Notes: generated by a model not told the origin, from the letters alone. Shown: positions 31,158 through 41,100, counted from the first letter of the stretch. The stretch is 64,000 bases of DNA from Bin95 sp965220855 (GCA_965220855.1 CBDCQY010000001.1:1860001-1924000), one strand, 5' to 3'. Made by a program: numbers and translations.

Positions 31158-32747
31158 TCAGCGGTCGGAGGTGACGCCCATGGCGATGGTGCGTTCGTCC
31201 GCCCGCGCGGCGTAGACGAGGCCCTTGCGTCCCGCCCAGGTGTTGACCTGGTAGTGGGTCGGGATGATGCCCTGATTGCGCCCGATGGCGAGCTCGGTCG
31301 CCTCCTGCAGCAGCTTGAGCCTTGCGTCGTCGTCCACGGTGGCGAGCGCGTCCTCGATCAGCTTGTCCACCTCGGGGTCGGAGTGCCGGCCCCGATTGGC
31401 GGCGCCGAAGCCGCGATCCTTGTCATAGGTGTGCAGCAGCGAGCGCAGCGGCGAGGAGGACTCGCCGGTGCCCGACCCCCAGCCGACCAGGATGAAGCTG
31501 AACTCGGGCGAGCCGTCCGCGCCGCCCCGGCTGGCGCGGCGGAAATAGACCGCCTTCGGCATGGTCTCGACCGCGGTCTTGATGCCGACCCGGGTCAGCA
31601 TCTGGGCGACCGCCTCGCAGATCTTGGCGTCGTTGATATAGCGGTCGTTGGGGCCGTGAATGGTGAGCTCGAACCCGTCGGGATAGCCCGCTTCCGCGAG
31701 CAGCGCCTTGGCGCCTTCGGGGTCGTAGGGCTCCGGCGAGAGATTGGGCGTGACGCCGAAAAAGCCCTCGGGCAGCAGCTGCCCGGCCTTGATCGCCACC
31801 CCTTCCATCACCCGCTCGACGATGGCGTCGCGGTTGATCGCCTTGGAGATCGCCTTGCGCACGCGCACATCGAGCAGCGGATTGCGGATGTCGCCGCCGC
31901 CATTGGCCTTCGCGAAGGGCGAGTTCTCGCGATACTGGTCCATATGCAGATAGATCACGCGGCTGGAGACGCCCTGGCTCAGCTGCACCTCGGGATCGCC
32001 CTTCAGGCGCGGAATGTCGATGGGCGGCACATTGTCGATGAAGTCCACATCGCCCGCGAGCAGCGCCGCCACTCGCGCCGGACCGGACTTGATCGGCTTG
32101 AAGACGATCTTCTCCCATTCCGGCTTGGCGTCGAAATAGTCCTCGTTGCGCTCGATCACCAGACGGTCGCCGGGCACCCATTCGACGAAGCGGTAGGGGC
32201 CGGTGCCGATGGCGGCCTTGCCGGAGTTGAAGTCCGCCGTGCTGACATCCGCGCCGACATCGGAGGAGATGATCGGCACCTGCGCCATATCGACCGGCAT
32301 CAGCGGATAGGGCCGCTCGGTGGAGACGCGCAGGGTGAAGTCGTCCACCTTCTCGAAGGTCTTGCCCTTCAGATAGGTGGCGAAGCTCGAGGGCGAATTG
32401 GGCACGTCGGGCGCGCGCTCGAAGGTGAACAGCACGTCATCGACGGTGAAGGCCGAGCCGTCATGGAACTGCACGCCCTCGCGCAGCTTGAACTCCCAGG
32501 TCGTGTCGTCGATTGGCTTCCAGGAGACCGCGAGGCCCGGCAGCAGGCGCAGCTTGTCGTCCTGCTCCACCAGGCGGCTGAAATAATGCGCCGCCATGGA
32601 GTTGTTGGGGCCGAGATTGTGGTAGTGCGGGTCGATCGAGGAGGGCTCGGCCTTGAGCCCGACGGTGAGCGTGCCATCGGTCGCCCAGGCGGGCGCGCCG
32701 CAAGCGGCGGCCAGCGCGGCCGCGATCAGAAATCTGCGGAACTGCAT
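31158..32747 (-). CDS. dppA: Peptide ABC transporter periplasmic binding protein, DppA/OppA type
   Basis: The 529-residue solute-binding protein has a signal peptide (MQFRRFLIAAALAAACGAPAWA). Family-5 signatures are LTVGLKAEPSSIDPHYHN, WEFKLREGVQFHDGSAFTVDDVLFTFER and GTGPYRFVEWVPGDRLVIERNEDYF. It belongs with dppBCDF by type and strand but is separated from dppB by three plus-strand genes. Upstream on the same strand is the M81 peptidase gene, consistent with import and breakdown of peptides or peptide-like compounds. Confidence 0.93.
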   Translation of the reverse strand: MQFRRFLIAAALAAACGAPAWATDGTLTVGLKAEPSSIDPHYHNLGPNNSMAAHYFSRLVEQDDKLRLLPGLAVSWKPIDDTTWEFKLREGVQFHDGSAFTVDDVLFTFERAPDVPNSPSSFATYLKGKTFEKVDDFTLRVSTERPYPLMPVDMAQVPIISSDVGADVSTADFNSGKAAIGTGPYRFVEWVPGDRLVIERNEDYFDAKPEWEKIVFKPIKSGPARVAALLAGDVDFIDNVPPIDIPRLKGDPEVQLSQGVSSRVIYLHMDQYRENSPFAKANGGGDIRNPLLDVRVRKAISKAINRDAIVERVMEGVAIKAGQLLPEGFFGVTPNLSPEPYDPEGAKALLAEAGYPDGFELTIHGPNDRYINDAKICEAVAQMLTRVGIKTAVETMPKAVYFRRASRGGADGSPEFSFILVGWGSGTGESSSPLRSLLHTYDKDRGFGAANRGRHSDPEVDKLIEDALATVDDDARLKLLQEATELAIGRNQGIIPTHYQVNTWAGRKGLVYAARADERTIAMGVTSDR

Positions 32748-32858
32748 GGCGGGCTGTTCCTCCCTGCAAAGAGTGTCGGGGGGCGCTGGCCGCGCCGCCC
32801 GCGGAAGGCGCGAACATAGGCTCTTGGCGATGCCGCCGCAAACGCGCCGGCCGCTATG

Positions 32859-34400
32859 TCACCAGGGCGGCGGGGTCCACTCGACATCCTCGTCGAGCGG
32901 ATAGACCGGGCGCGGCAGGCGCCGCCAGCGGAAGCGGTCCAGCACCGGCGAGGTCAGGCCGGCGGTATCGACCTCGAAGACCTGTTCGGGCGCGAACCAG
33001 GGCGCGAAACCGGCGCGGAAATGGCCCCTGGACTTGACGCATACGGTGCGCGCCTCGGCGATGTCGAGGCCGAAGCTCTCGAAGAACATCGGGTCGGCGG
33101 TCTGCTGCCGGACGCCGATGACGATCGCCGTGACGCCGCCCGGCCCGCCGATCTCCAGCGCCGCCGACGGCCCCAGCTCCACCAGGCGCCCCTGGAGGAG
33201 GCCGAGGCGCCCGACGAAGCGCCCGTCGGTGAGCTTCGCCACCCGGGCCCGCGCCTCGAAGCGCTTCGAGAACTCGCTGTCGCCTTCGCGGTTGAAGACG
33301 GCGTCGAACTCCGCGCCCTCGCCCAGGCGATGCGCTTCCTCGGCGAGCGCGGGGTCGAAGAAGGAGCCGTAGAGCACGCCCCGGGCGCCCGCCTCGACCA
33401 GCGCGCGCAAGAGCCAGGTGGTGCGGCCTTCTCCGCCGCCGCCGGGATTGTCGCCGGCGTCGGAATAGATCGCCGCCGGGCGGGCGGGGTCGGCGGCGGT
33501 CTCCAGCGCCTGGGCCGTCGCCGCCTCGATGGACATCAGCTCGCGCCGGAAGCGGGTGCGCATCGACCAGCCATAATCGGCGATCTCGCGCGCCAGCGCC
33601 CGGGCGCGGGCCTCGTCCTCGCGCGCCGCGACCACGATGGCGATGCCGTTCTTCGGCGTGTCGGAGAAGACGAAGCCGCCCAGGATGGTGACATTGATAA
33701 TCTCGCCGCCGGATTCGCGCATCCGCCGCTGGCCGTAGTCGATCATGTCGGCGTAGGGCCCCGCAGCGGTCAGCAGCGTCACGCTCGGCGGGGCCAGCGG
33801 CAGGCGGATGAAGGCCGAACGCGGGCGCATCCCGGCCAGCATCCGGCGCATGGCGAAGGCCGCCTCCTCGCCGCGCGCGCGCATATCGACATGCGGATTG
33901 GTGGTGTAGCCGATCAACAGGTCGCAGCTCTCCACCAGCCGTTCGGAGAGATTGGCGTGCAGGTCGTGCGTCACCGCAATAGGCGTGTCGGGGCCGACAA
34001 GCGCGCGCAGCCGCGCCACGATCTCGCCGTCGGGGTCCAGCGTTTCGGTCGAGGTCATCGCGCCGTGATTGGCGATGTACACCCCGTCCACCGGGCCGGC
34101 CTCGGCCAGCATCGCCTCGATGCGCTCCAGACAGCCGGCGATGAACGGCCATTCCGCCGGCCCCCAGGGCGGGTTGTTGGCGAACAGCAGCGGAACAGGC
34201 TCCCAGGGGCCGGTCACGTCCATCGCCTGGACGAAGGCCGCCATCTCGGCCGGCATGGCCGAAACCGGGGCGCGCGCTTCGGTGAGGATGTCCTCGCCCT
34301 CGCGATAATAGTGGCGGCGGAAATCCGCCTCCGTCGCCGGCGGCGCGAAGGCGTTGCTTTCCAGCATGATGCCCAGCAGGGCGATGCGCGGTGCGCTCAC
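32859..34400 (-). CDS. M81-family metallopeptidase, MlrC (microcystinase C)-like
   Basis: The 513-residue cytoplasmic protein has the MlrC N-terminal domain: IALLGIMLESNAFAP, GVYIANHGAM with a Zn-ligand His, VTHDLHANLSERL with two further metal-ligand positions, and GYTTNPHVDMRARGEEAA. The C-terminal domain includes IYSDAGDNPGGGGEG and GHFRAGF. Characterised MlrC cleaves linear peptides from microcystin breakdown, and relatives are usually linked to peptide transporters. Here it lies 34 bp after the RND gene and 111 bp before dppA on the same strand, which supports processing of an imported peptide-like substrate. Confidence 0.92.
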   Translation of the reverse strand: MSAPRIALLGIMLESNAFAPPATEADFRRHYYREGEDILTEARAPVSAMPAEMAAFVQAMDVTGPWEPVPLLFANNPPWGPAEWPFIAGCLERIEAMLAEAGPVDGVYIANHGAMTSTETLDPDGEIVARLRALVGPDTPIAVTHDLHANLSERLVESCDLLIGYTTNPHVDMRARGEEAAFAMRRMLAGMRPRSAFIRLPLAPPSVTLLTAAGPYADMIDYGQRRMRESGGEIINVTILGGFVFSDTPKNGIAIVVAAREDEARARALAREIADYGWSMRTRFRRELMSIEAATAQALETAADPARPAAIYSDAGDNPGGGGEGRTTWLLRALVEAGARGVLYGSFFDPALAEEAHRLGEGAEFDAVFNREGDSEFSKRFEARARVAKLTDGRFVGRLGLLQGRLVELGPSAALEIGGPGGVTAIVIGVRQQTADPMFFESFGLDIAEARTVCVKSRGHFRAGFAPWFAPEQVFEVDTAGLTSPVLDRFRWRRLPRPVYPLDEDVEWTPPPW

Positions 34401-34434
34401 GAACGGTCTCCCCTGTCGGCCGCGCGGCAGTTCT

Positions 34435-37400
34435 TCATGGGGCGGTCGCCTCGCCGGAGGCCGGCGCGGCGCGCCTCCGGCCCAGGCCTTTCACATCCTG
34501 CCCGACGGCCAGCAGCGCCGGCACCACGAACAGCACCAGCAGGGTGGCCGAGGCCAGCCCCGCCACGATGGTGAGCGCGACCGGGATCAGGAACTGCGCC
34601 TGCAGGCTGGTCTCGAAGCAGATCGGCAAGAGGCCGCCGATGGTGGTCAGCGATGTCAGGATAACGGCGCGCAGCCGGTCGCACACCCCGTCGCGGATCG
34701 CCTCGAGCGGGGCCTTGCCGGCCCGTTCATGGTCGCCGATGGTGACGATCAGGATGATCGAGTTGTTGATGACGATTCCAGACAGCCCGATCATGCCGAT
34801 CATCGACAGGATGGTGAGATCGAAGCCGGTGAGGAAGTGGCCCCAGGCGACGCCGATGAAGCCGAGCGGCACGGCCGACAGCACCGCCAGCGGGCGCAGA
34901 TAGCTGGCGAAGATCCAGGCCAGCACCAGAAACATGCCGGCGAGCGCGATGGCGGCCCCGACGCCCATATCGGCGAACGTGTCCTGCTGCTCTTCCGCCT
35001 TGCCGGCGAAGCGGAAGGTCAGCCCCGCCTCCGCAGCGATTTCCGTCATGCCGTCGCGCTCCAGCGCGGCCAGCACGACATTGTTGGTGGTGACGTTCTC
35101 ATCCACTTCGGCGGTCACCGCGACCTCGCGCCGGCCCCGCTCGCGGCGGATCACATCGAAGCTCTCGGTCTCGGCGACCGACACGACCGCCCCCAGCGGC
35201 ACCTCGGCGCCGTTCGGGGCGAACAAATAGAGCGAGCGGATGCCCGACGGCTCATGCTTGCGGCGCACGCGAATCCGGACTTCCTCGTCCTCCCTGGCGA
35301 AGCGCAGGGCGATCTCGCCTTCCAGCGCCTCGCGCAACTGGCGGCCCACGCGGTCGAGATCGAAGCCGAGCGCCTGGCCGGCCGGGGTCACCCGAAGCTG
35401 CATTTCCCGCCGGCCGCGGGCCAGGTCGTCGCCGACGGCGCTCACTCCGGGATAGGAGGCGAGCAGCGCCTTGACCCGCTCCGCCGCCGTCTTCAGCACC
35501 TCCAGGTCGTCTCCGGCGAGGCGCACATCGATCTCGCGGCCGGGCGGGCCGCCCTGCGGGGCGTAGATGGTCAGCGCGTCGGCGCCGACGATGGGGCCGA
35601 TCGACTCCCGCCAGCGCTGCATGAAGGCGTCGGTGCGCACCTCGCGCTCGTCCGACGGAATCAGCTCGACCACGACCGAGCCGATGGTGTCGCCGGTGCG
35701 GCGGAAGCCGCCGCCGCCCGCCATTCTCTGTCTGCCGCCGATCGCGATGGCGGTTCGCACCAGTTCGGGACGGCCGAAGGAACGTGCGGTCTCGCGGGCC
35801 GCGCGCTCGATCCGGAACAGGCCCTCGCGCGTGTCCTCGCGGTTGGCGCTCGGCGTCATGGTGAGATGCGCGAAGACCGTGTTGGGCTCGATCGACGGGA
35901 AGAAGGTGAAGCCGATGCGCCCGCTCGCAACGATGCCGACGCTGATCAGAAAGAGGCCGATGGCCGTTGCCAGAACCAGATAGCGCCGGTCGAGCGCGAC
36001 GTCGATGGCGCGCCGGAACCGCCCTTCGCGAAAGTTGCGAAACCCGTCGTCGAAGCGCCGGCGGAAGCGCGAGAGGCGCCCGCCGGCGGTCGAGGCGGTT
36101 GCGGAAAGCGCGTGGCGCAGATGGCCCGGCAGCACCAGGAAGCATTCGACCAGGCTGGCGGCGATCGCCAGACACACGATGACCGGAATCTCGCGAATGA
36201 TCTGCCCGATGATGCCGCCGATCACCGCCAGCGGCAGAAAGGCCGCGATGGTCGTCAGGCTGGAGCTGAACACCGGTCCGGCCATGCGCCGGGCGCCCTG
36301 CATGGCGGCCTCGACTGCGCTGTCGCCGCGCCGGCGGCGCATCTCGGCATATTCGGAGACCACGATGGCGTCATCCACGATGATGCCGATCACCAGGATC
36401 AGCCCGAACAGCAGGATCATGTTAATCGAATGGCCGAGCCCCCAGGCGATGGCGATCGCGGCGAACATGGCGGCCGGGATGCCGACGGCGACCCAGATGG
36501 CGGTGCGCGCGTTCAGAAATACGAACAGCACGACCAGCACGATGGCGAGCCCGCCGGCGCCGTTCCGGACCAGCAGGTCGATGCGTTCTTCGATCAGCTC
36601 CGCGGTTCTCTCATAGCGCTCGACGGCGATGCCGGGCGGCAGGGTCGGCAGGAAATCGGCGAGGAAGCGCTCCACCGTGGCGGCGGTGTCCAGCGCGTCC
36701 GCCGTGGTGGCCCTTTTGATGACCAGCTCCACTGCCGGGCGGCCGCGCGTGTGGACGCGCACGCCGTGCTCGTCCCAGGATTCGCGGACATCGGCGATCT
36801 GTCCGAGCGCGAGGCGCCGGCCGTCGGGGAAGGCCCGGATCTCGATCGCCTCGATCTCCTCCGCCGTTCGGGCCAGACCCAGCGAGCGCACCCGCGCCAC
36901 GGCGTCGCCGCCGGTGTCGCCGCCGGGCACGTCGCGCGAGGCCGCCGCGATGCGCCGCGAGATTTCCGTCACCGGCAGGTCGAGCGCCAGCAGGTCGCGC
37001 TGATCGACCTCGACCAGAATCTCCTCGTCGCGCGCGCCGACCAGATCGACCGCATCCACCCCGGCCGCGATCAGCCCGTCGCGCAGCCGTTTCGCCCAGG
37101 CCTTGAGCGTGCGCTCCGGCAGGTCGCCGGAGAGCACCAGGCGGGCCAGATTGTCGTAGCGCACCGCGCGCCGGATCCAGGGCGCCTCGCTGCCCTCCGG
37201 CAGGGTGGCGACCCGCGCGACGGCCGCATCCACATCCGCCAGCGCCGCCTGCATGTCCGCGCCGGCCTCGAAATGGACCTGGATGACGCCGGAGCCTTCG
37301 CGCGACTGCGAGAGCACCTTGTCCACCCCGTCGAGAAAGCGCACCTCCGGCTCGACGGCGCGGACGATGGTGTTGTCCACATCCTCCGCGCCGGCGCCGG

Positions 37401-37548
37401 GCCAGGCGATCGAGATGACGATGATGTCGATGCCGAAATCCGGAAAGAACTGCTTGTTCATGCGCGAGAGCGCCAGCAGTCCGATCACGAGCATCGCCGC
37501 CATCAGCAGATTGGCGGCGGTGCGGTGCCGGGCGAACAGCGCGATCAC
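34435..37548 (-). CDS. RND-family efflux permease (AcrB/MdtB-like)
   Basis: The 1037-residue RND transporter has two repeats of one helix, a large periplasmic loop and five helices. The proton-relay acidic pair is in LILVIGIIVDDAIVVSEYAE (TM4). In TM10 the sequence is MIGLSGIVINNSIILIV, without the AcrB-type lysine, as is common in this subfamily. FFPDFGIDIIVISIAWPGAGAEDVDNTIV at the N-terminus is characteristic. It overlaps the adaptor gene by 4 bp. The substrate class (drugs, detergents or metabolites) cannot be told from sequence. Confidence 0.93.
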   Translation of the reverse strand: MIALFARHRTAANLLMAAMLVIGLLALSRMNKQFFPDFGIDIIVISIAWPGAGAEDVDNTIVRAVEPEVRFLDGVDKVLSQSREGSGVIQVHFEAGADMQAALADVDAAVARVATLPEGSEAPWIRRAVRYDNLARLVLSGDLPERTLKAWAKRLRDGLIAAGVDAVDLVGARDEEILVEVDQRDLLALDLPVTEISRRIAAASRDVPGGDTGGDAVARVRSLGLARTAEEIEAIEIRAFPDGRRLALGQIADVRESWDEHGVRVHTRGRPAVELVIKRATTADALDTAATVERFLADFLPTLPPGIAVERYERTAELIEERIDLLVRNGAGGLAIVLVVLFVFLNARTAIWVAVGIPAAMFAAIAIAWGLGHSINMILLFGLILVIGIIVDDAIVVSEYAEMRRRRGDSAVEAAMQGARRMAGPVFSSSLTTIAAFLPLAVIGGIIGQIIREIPVIVCLAIAASLVECFLVLPGHLRHALSATASTAGGRLSRFRRRFDDGFRNFREGRFRRAIDVALDRRYLVLATAIGLFLISVGIVASGRIGFTFFPSIEPNTVFAHLTMTPSANREDTREGLFRIERAARETARSFGRPELVRTAIAIGGRQRMAGGGGFRRTGDTIGSVVVELIPSDEREVRTDAFMQRWRESIGPIVGADALTIYAPQGGPPGREIDVRLAGDDLEVLKTAAERVKALLASYPGVSAVGDDLARGRREMQLRVTPAGQALGFDLDRVGRQLREALEGEIALRFAREDEEVRIRVRRKHEPSGIRSLYLFAPNGAEVPLGAVVSVAETESFDVIRRERGRREVAVTAEVDENVTTNNVVLAALERDGMTEIAAEAGLTFRFAGKAEEQQDTFADMGVGAAIALAGMFLVLAWIFASYLRPLAVLSAVPLGFIGVAWGHFLTGFDLTILSMIGMIGLSGIVINNSIILIVTIGDHERAGKAPLEAIRDGVCDRLRAVILTSLTTIGGLLPICFETSLQAQFLIPVALTIVAGLASATLLVLFVVPALLAVGQDVKGLGRRRAAPASGEATAP

Positions 37549-38867
37549 GGGACCTCGACTTTCAGGCCGGCCGCGATTTCGGGAAAGCGCGTGAGCACGA
37601 TGCGCTCGCCCTCGGCCAGCGGCCCCCGCAGCAGCAGGCTGGCCTCCTCCCGCGCCAGCACGGCGACCTGCACCGCCTCGATGCGCTCGTCGGGGCCGAT
37701 GCGATAGACGGTGTCGCCGTCGAAGAGCGCCGAGGCGGGCAGGCGCGCGACGCCCGCAAGCTCCGCGCCCTCCAGCGCCACCTCCACGAAGGCGCCGGCG
37801 CGCAGCAGGCCGAGGTCTTCCGGCGAGCCGGTCAGGCGGGCGAAGGCTGTGACGCCGCCGCTGGCCGCGTCGATTTCGCCCTCGAGCCGGACGATCCGGG
37901 CGGGCAGGCGCCGCCGCGCCTCGCCCATGCGCCAGACGGCGAGCAGTTCCCGCCCGATGACATCGCCGCTCGCCGCGAGCTGCCCGAATTCGTCATTGGG
38001 AATGAGCAGCCGGATTTCCAGGCGCGAGGCATCGACCAGCCGCGCCACCCGCTCGCCGACACCGACCCGCTTGCCGACCTCGGCGTCGAGATCGACCAGC
38101 CAGCCGCCGAACGGGCTGACGAGCCGGGTTTCGGCCAGGTCGCGCTCGGCCAGCTCCAGCGCCACCTCGGCGCGCCGGATCGTGGCCTGTTGCCGGTCGA
38201 TGCGGGCGGTCAGGCGCTCCACATCGTTCCGCCGCTGGCTCGCCGCCTGCTCCTGGCGGCTGAGCGTGAGTTCGGCGTCGTCGAGAGCGCGCTGCGACAC
38301 CGTCCCGCGCCCGTGCAACTGCCGTCGGCGTTCCGCCTCCTGGCGCAGCAGCGCCAGCTGGCGCAGGTCCTGCTCCAGCCGGGCGCGCGCGCCGGCGAGG
38401 TCGGCCTCCACCTCGCGCAGCGCCGCCTGCGCCTCGGCCAGGTCGGCGGCGCGCAGGGCGCGGGCCGCCTCGAAATCGAACGGGTCGATGGAGACGACCG
38501 CATCGCCCTCGGCGACGAAGCCGCCCTCGTGGAAGTCCGGCCCGACCGCCGCGATCCGCCCGGCGACCAGCGGGCGCAAATCGACCGCGCGCCCGGCGAC
38601 CACCTGGCCGAACAGCGGCAGCCGGGGACGGGTAGTCTCGATCGTCACCGCCGCCGCCTCGACCGCCCAGACCCGCTCTTCCGGCGGCGTCGCGACGATG
38701 ACCTCGCGCGTCGAAAGCAGGCCGGCGAAGATTGCAACGGCGGCCGCCAGCACCAGCAGCGGCAGCAGCGAGCGCCGCAGGCGCCGCGCGCGCGACGGCG
38801 CCGGCAGCGCCGTCCGGTCCCCGAGGACCGCAGGCGCTCGCGCGTTATCCGTGTCGCGCGGTGTCAT
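37545..38867 (-). CDS. RND efflux membrane fusion protein (AcrA/HlyD type)
   Basis: The 440-residue adaptor has an N-terminal membrane anchor (LLPLLVLAAAVAIFAGLL), a lipoyl half-motif LVAGRIAAVGPDFHEGGFVAEGDAVVSIDPFDFEAA, a Glu/Arg-rich coiled-coil hairpin (about residues 135-245) and the second lipoyl half LVSPFGGWLVDLDAEVGKRVGVGE. Beta-barrel and membrane-proximal domains follow. It is first in an operon with the RND permease (4-bp overlap). No outer-membrane factor gene is adjacent. Confidence 0.92.
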   Translation of the reverse strand: MTPRDTDNARAPAVLGDRTALPAPSRARRLRRSLLPLLVLAAAVAIFAGLLSTREVIVATPPEERVWAVEAAAVTIETTRPRLPLFGQVVAGRAVDLRPLVAGRIAAVGPDFHEGGFVAEGDAVVSIDPFDFEAARALRAADLAEAQAALREVEADLAGARARLEQDLRQLALLRQEAERRRQLHGRGTVSQRALDDAELTLSRQEQAASQRRNDVERLTARIDRQQATIRRAEVALELAERDLAETRLVSPFGGWLVDLDAEVGKRVGVGERVARLVDASRLEIRLLIPNDEFGQLAASGDVIGRELLAVWRMGEARRRLPARIVRLEGEIDAASGGVTAFARLTGSPEDLGLLRAGAFVEVALEGAELAGVARLPASALFDGDTVYRIGPDERIEAVQVAVLAREEASLLLRGPLAEGERIVLTRFPEIAAGLKVEVP

Positions 38868-39089
38868 GGCGCTGCAGCATAGCCCGATTTCGGCTTCCGG
38901 GGCGAGCCGGCCGGCCGCGTGCGGGGGTGGTGTCGGACTTCACGGCGGCGGCGTCTCCTTCGTCGGGGCCGGTGCGCCCCTCTATCGGGGCCGCGTGTAA
39001 CGCCGCGATGTCGCCGCCGCCATCGTTCGGTAACGGATTGTTGCGGTTCGCCGCTCCGTTACGCTGCGTTGCAAACCGGATCCCGGCGC

Positions 39090-39578
39090 TCAGTGCAGCT
39101 GTTGCGGAAGCCGCTCCACCGCATCGGAGATGAGCGCGTCGGCGCGGGGCTTGTCGAGATGGCGCTCGATCAGCGTCCGGGCCGCAGCCGCCGAGAGCGC
39201 CACCGCATGGGCGCGGACCTGGGCCAGCGCTTCCTGCTCCGCCTGGGCGATCTTGTCGAGCGCCTGCTGCTCGCGCCGCTTCAGCGCCTGGTCGAGCGCC
39301 GCTTCGGCCTCTGCCGAGACGCGTTCGGCCTCCTCGCGGGCGCGGGCGAGAATCTGCTCGGCTTCCTCTTCCGCGCCGCGCTGCTTGCGCTTGTAGTCGG
39401 CGAGCAGCGTCTGCGCTTCCTCGCGGAGCGCGGCGGCCTCGTCGAGCGAGGCCTTGATCTTCGCCGCGCGCGCATCGAGCGCCGTGGTGGCGCCGCGCCA
39501 GATGGCGCGCGCGACGGCCGCGACGAAGATGACGAAGCCGACGGCGGTCCAGAAGGTAGGGTCGCTCCAGTCCATCAC
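39090..39578 (-). CDS. atpF: F0F1 ATP synthase subunit b
   Basis: The 162-residue peripheral-stalk subunit has one N-terminal helix (FWTAVGFVIFVAAVARAIW) followed by a long charged helix with ARAAKIKASLDEAAALREEAQ and the TLIERHLDKPRADALISDAVERL end. It overlaps the b' gene by 4 bp and is last in the F0 operon. The F1 genes are not in the window, as is usual for alphaproteobacteria, where F0 and F1 lie in separate operons. Confidence 0.94.
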   Translation of the reverse strand: MMDWSDPTFWTAVGFVIFVAAVARAIWRGATTALDARAAKIKASLDEAAALREEAQTLLADYKRKQRGAEEEAEQILARAREEAERVSAEAEAALDQALKRREQQALDKIAQAEQEALAQVRAHAVALSAAAARTLIERHLDKPRADALISDAVERLPQQLH

Positions 39579-40069
39579 CCGGCTCCCCGTCCGGCGTCCG
39601 AAGCGGCCCGCACGGCCTCGTCCGCATCGACCTCGACGCCGATCAGCCGGGCGGTCATCGCCTGGGCGACATCGCCGGCGGCGGTCTCGATGCCGGCAAG
39701 CGCGGCCTCGCGCGCCTCGGCGATGCGCGCCTCGGCCGCGGCGGCGTCCTCCGCCAGCCGCTTGCCCAGCGCCTCCTGCCGCTCGGCCGCCATGGCCGCG
39801 GCCGCCTCCTGGCTGTCGCGCAGCAGCTGGCGAGCCCTGGCGCGCGCATCGGCCTGCGCCTGCTCATAGTCGCGCAGCACGCTCGCGGCCTGGTCGCGCA
39901 ACGCCTGCGCCGCCGCCAGATCGTCGTCGATGCGCTCCTGGCGCGTCTGCAGAATGCTCTGCACGCGCGGCAGCGCGACCTTGAGCATGACGCCGAGCAG
40001 CACGGCGAAGATCACCGCCAGCCAGAAGATCTGGCTGGCATAGGTGGAGATCTGCTCCAGTTGCGGCAT
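39575..40069 (-). CDS. atpG: F0F1 ATP synthase subunit b'
   Basis: The 164-residue second b-type subunit has an N-terminal helix MPQLEQISTYASQIFWLAVIFAVLLGVMLKVALPRVQSILQTR then an Ala/Arg/Glu-rich stalk helix. The presence of b and b' together marks alphaproteobacteria and phototrophs. It lies between atpE (21-bp gap) and atpF (4-bp overlap). The symbol atpG is used for b' in this group; some annotations call it atpF2. Confidence 0.93.
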   Translation of the reverse strand: MPQLEQISTYASQIFWLAVIFAVLLGVMLKVALPRVQSILQTRQERIDDDLAAAQALRDQAASVLRDYEQAQADARARARQLLRDSQEAAAAMAAERQEALGKRLAEDAAAAEARIAEAREAALAGIETAAGDVAQAMTARLIGVEVDADEAVRAASDAGRGAG

Positions 40070-40090
40070 GGCAGGGCGCGCCGGCCGGCG

Positions 40091-40315
40091 TCAGCCGAAC
40101 AGGATGACCAGGGCGACGACGAGCGCGAACAGCGCGATCGCCTCGACCAGGGCGAAGCCCAGCATGGTCATCGGAAACACATCGCCCCGGGCCGACGGGT
40201 TGCGCCCGACCGCCTGGATGAAGGAGGCGAAGATGTTGCCGATGCCGATGCCGGCGCCGATGACGCCGATCACGGCAAGACCCGCGCCGATGAACTTGGC
40301 GGCCTCGATTTCCAT
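40091..40315 (-). CDS. atpE: F0F1 ATP synthase subunit c
   Basis: The 74-residue c-ring protein has two membrane helices. The Gly-rich first helix is GLAVIGVIGAGIGIGNIFASF, the polar loop is VGRNPSARG, and the proton-carrying Glu lies in LGFALVEAIALFALVVALVILFG. It lies between atpB (38-bp gap) and atpG. Length and motifs are normal. Confidence 0.96.
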   Translation of the reverse strand: MEIEAAKFIGAGLAVIGVIGAGIGIGNIFASFIQAVGRNPSARGDVFPMTMLGFALVEAIALFALVVALVILFG

Positions 40316-40353
40316 GGGGACAGTCCTTTCTTCGCGGACGCGGAGCGCGCGTC

Positions 40354-41088
40354 CTAGTGGAGGTGGAGCGCGTCGTTGATGTAGAGGCAGGTGAGGATCG
40401 CGAACACATAGGCCTGGAGGAAGGCGATGACGATCTCCAGCCCGGTGAGCGCGGAAACGAAGGCGAGCGGCAGGATGCCGGCGACGCCCAGCGCCGGCAC
40501 GAAGCCGGCGAAGACCTTGAGCAGCGTGTGTCCGGCCAGCATGTTGGCGAACAGGCGCACCGAAAGGCTGATCGGCCGCGAGAGATAGGAGATGATCTCG
40601 ATCGGGATCAGCAGCGGCCACATCAGCACCGAGACGCCCGGCGGCACGAAGAAGGTGAAGAAGCGCACGCCATGCTTGACGAAGCCCAGCACGGTGACGC
40701 CGACGAACACCACCGCCGCCATCGCGAAGGTGACCGCGATATGGCTGGTGAAGGTGAAGCTGTAGGGGATCATGCCGGCGAGATTGCCGAACAGGATGAA
40801 CATGAACAGCGTGAAGATCAGCGGAAAATATCTCCGCCCCTCGCTGCCCACCGTGTCCCGCACCATGCCGGCGATGAACTCGTAGGAAAGCTCGGCGATG
40901 GATTGCAGGCGTCCCGGCACCAGGGCGCGCTTGCGCGTGCCGCCCAGCATGACGGCCATCACGCCGCCGGCGGCGATCGCCATCCAGACGGTGGAGTTGG
41001 TGATGTCCAGCTGGACGCCGCCGACAGGAATGTCGATCAGTTCCTTGATGCGGAACTGTTCCAGCGGACCGTGCGCGTCTCCCGCCAA
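40354..41088 (-). CDS. atpB: F0F1 ATP synthase subunit a
   Basis: The 244-residue membrane subunit forms the proton half-channels. The essential Arg is in ISLSVRLFANMLAGHTLLKVFAG, and the last helix (GLEIVIAFLQAYVFAILTCLYINDALHLH) carries the conserved Glu/Gln and C-terminal His. It starts 12 bp after atpI. Confidence 0.96.
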   Translation of the reverse strand: MAGDAHGPLEQFRIKELIDIPVGGVQLDITNSTVWMAIAAGGVMAVMLGGTRKRALVPGRLQSIAELSYEFIAGMVRDTVGSEGRRYFPLIFTLFMFILFGNLAGMIPYSFTFTSHIAVTFAMAAVVFVGVTVLGFVKHGVRFFTFFVPPGVSVLMWPLLIPIEIISYLSRPISLSVRLFANMLAGHTLLKVFAGFVPALGVAGILPLAFVSALTGLEIVIAFLQAYVFAILTCLYINDALHLH

Positions 41089-41100
41089 CGGGTTTCCCCT

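Noticed and set aside
34354..37707. Plus-strand frame of over 1000 codons opposite the RND transporter
   Set aside because: Shadow frame with low-complexity composition; the minus strand encodes a complete RND protein with all its motifs.
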